A DNA stretch of 12,445 nt, taken from positions 1 through 12,445 of the forward strand of contig JBEKCP010000097.1 in NCBI GenBank assembly GCA_050014815.1, given 5' to 3'. Each line of letters begins with the position of its first letter. Position 1 is the first letter of the stretch. This document shows, one piece after another, positions 11,501-12,445 of this stretch. The notes beneath the pieces were generated by a model, which was given only the letters and a program-made list of their open reading frames with translations, was not told the origin of the DNA and searched no databases. Source of the DNA: JBEKCP01 sp050014815 (GTDB taxonomy: Bacteria > Planctomycetota > Planctomycetia > Pirellulales > Thermoguttaceae). The position numbers were made by a program, and so were the translations under genes.

Positions 11501-12445
11501 CTAGGCGCCGAGCGACGGCCTCTCGGCCATGATCTTGCGGCCCTTCGCCCGGCTGGCCGCCATGAAGTACCACCAGCCGTAGATGCCCCAGAGACCGGCG
11601 GCTGCCAAGGCCAGGTACGGCTCCAGTTTGCTCATGTTGTTCACCATGAACGGCCCGACCAGGTAGAACAGCATGCACACGAGATTCGCCGCCACGCCGA
11701 AGACCGGCACCGCCACGTGCTTGATCCCGCTGAAGCTCTTGTGCTCGCGGAAGGCAACGATGGCGACCACGCAGGTCAGCATGTACAGCATGAACGTGCC
11801 GAAATTGCTCACCAGGGTCACGATCAGCAGGCTGTTGGGCAGGGCCTTGGCCGTCTCCATCGAGAACGTCAGGAAGCCGGGATACCAGACGCTGCCCTTC
11901 TGGGCGTCGCTGAGCGCGGTGTTCAGCGCGTCGGTGGCGGCCGGGCCGCACAAGTACAGGAGCACGCCGAAGATCCCGATCACCGCCGAAACCCCGGCCA
12001 GCGTCCAGATCGCCCGGTGGGGCGTCAGGTTCTTCCCGTGCAGCAGGCCGAAGTGCGACGGCACCTCGTCGTCCCGGCCCATGGCATAGGTCACCCGGGC
12101 CCCCGTGCAGATGCACGAGAGCGTCGTGCCGATCAGGGCCAGGAAAACGGTAATGGCCTCGATGAACATGAACCACCAGCCGGCGTCCGTGCTCTTGAAG
12201 AGCCAGCTCCCGCAGATGCCCATCTCGTCCCCGATGGGTGCGCCGGAGCCGGCCGCCGTCGTGCAGGTGTAGCCGGGGTTCAGGAAGTAACTCGCGGCGA
12301 AGTATTCGATCAGGTAGCAAACCACTCCCTGGATCAAGAGCGACAAGAGCACGGCTCGCGGAATGTCCCGCTTCGCATTCTTCGCCTCCTCCCCCATGGA
12401 CGTGACCGACTCGAACCCCACGAGGATCAGGATCGCGATACAGGC
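11501..12445 (-). CDS. APC-family amino acid permease, C-terminal part
   Basis: The frame is open from the window edge to a TAG at 11501-11503, giving the last 314 residues; the N-terminus lies beyond base 12445. The fragment begins ACIAILILVGFESVTSMGEEAKNAKRDIPRAV, the well-conserved membrane helix 6 and following loop of APC-superfamily amino acid transporters, so roughly the first five helices are missing. Later segments include MFIEAITVFLALIGTTLSCICTGARVTYAMGRDDEVPSHFG, another typical APC motif, and about six more membrane helices. A loop with CTTAAGSGAPIGDEMGICGS between helices is longer than usual and has two Cys. It would take up an amino acid or related compound; substrate cannot be told from this part. 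A GTG at 12419-12421 is an internal Val of a conserved motif and should not be taken as a start. Confidence 0.9.
   Translation of the reverse strand, partial: ACIAILILVGFESVTSMGEEAKNAKRDIPRAVLLSLLIQGVVCYLIEYFAASYFLNPGYTCTTAAGSGAPIGDEMGICGSWLFKSTDAGWWFMFIEAITVFLALIGTTLSCICTGARVTYAMGRDDEVPSHFGLLHGKNLTPHRAIWTLAGVSAVIGIFGVLLYLCGPAATDALNTALSDAQKGSVWYPGFLTFSMETAKALPNSLLIVTLVSNFGTFMLYMLTCVVAIVAFREHKSFSGIKHVAVPVFGVAANLVCMLFYLVGPFMVNNMSKLEPYLALAAAGLWGIYGWWYFMAASRAKGRKIMAERPSLGA

Noticed and set aside
12419..12421. GTG as a start codon of the permease.
   Set aside because: It lies inside the conserved VGFESVTS motif and the frame remains open to the window edge, so the gene is truncated by the window.

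Overview
The window is GC-rich, densely coded bacterial DNA that most resembles a member of the Planctomycetota. I infer this from protein content: a Tat-exported transglutaminase-like protein, secreted HEAT and LssY_C proteins, and orphan secreted and membrane proteins. The gaps also carry several families of palindromic repeats that I associate with planctomycete genomes. No rRNA, tRNA, CRISPR array, transposase or phage gene is visible.

Layout. Bases 2-1484 (+): the 3' end of a gene of unknown function (possibly DUF1598), then a Tat-signal transglutaminase-like protein. Bases 1569-5318 (-): a compact hydC-hydB-hydA operon for a trimeric NAD(H)-linked [FeFe]-hydrogenase. Bases 5319-5675: a repeat-filled divergent gap with a 76-bp tandem duplication. 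Bases 5676-6794 (+): an orphan polytopic membrane protein, followed by a clear intrinsic terminator. Bases 6795-7201: a gap with an 11-bp triple repeat and a good sigma70-type promoter. Bases 7202-9851 (+): a small secreted protein and a secreted HEAT-repeat protein with a C-terminal SH3-like domain, probably one operon. Bases 9980-11373 (+): a membrane-anchored LssY_C-domain protein and an HdeD-family membrane protein, probably co-transcribed. Bases 11501-12445 (-): the C-terminal part of an APC-family amino acid permease, cut by the window edge.

The only recognisable metabolic system is the hydrogenase. HydC ([2Fe-2S] thioredoxin-like), HydB (FMN, NAD(H), [4Fe-4S]) and HydA (Fe-S relay plus H-cluster) should pass electrons between H2 and NAD(H), and possibly ferredoxin. 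Three things stand out. HydB is a bare NuoF core without the accessory Fe-S domains usual in bifurcating HydB. The HydA L1 motif reads TSCSPGW where the classical motif is TSCCPxW. The HydC C-terminus is encoded by a palindromic repeat. No maturation genes (hydE, hydF, hydG) are in the window. I did not find a convincing wholly new system; the most unusual material is the hydrogenase variation and the repeat-rich gaps.
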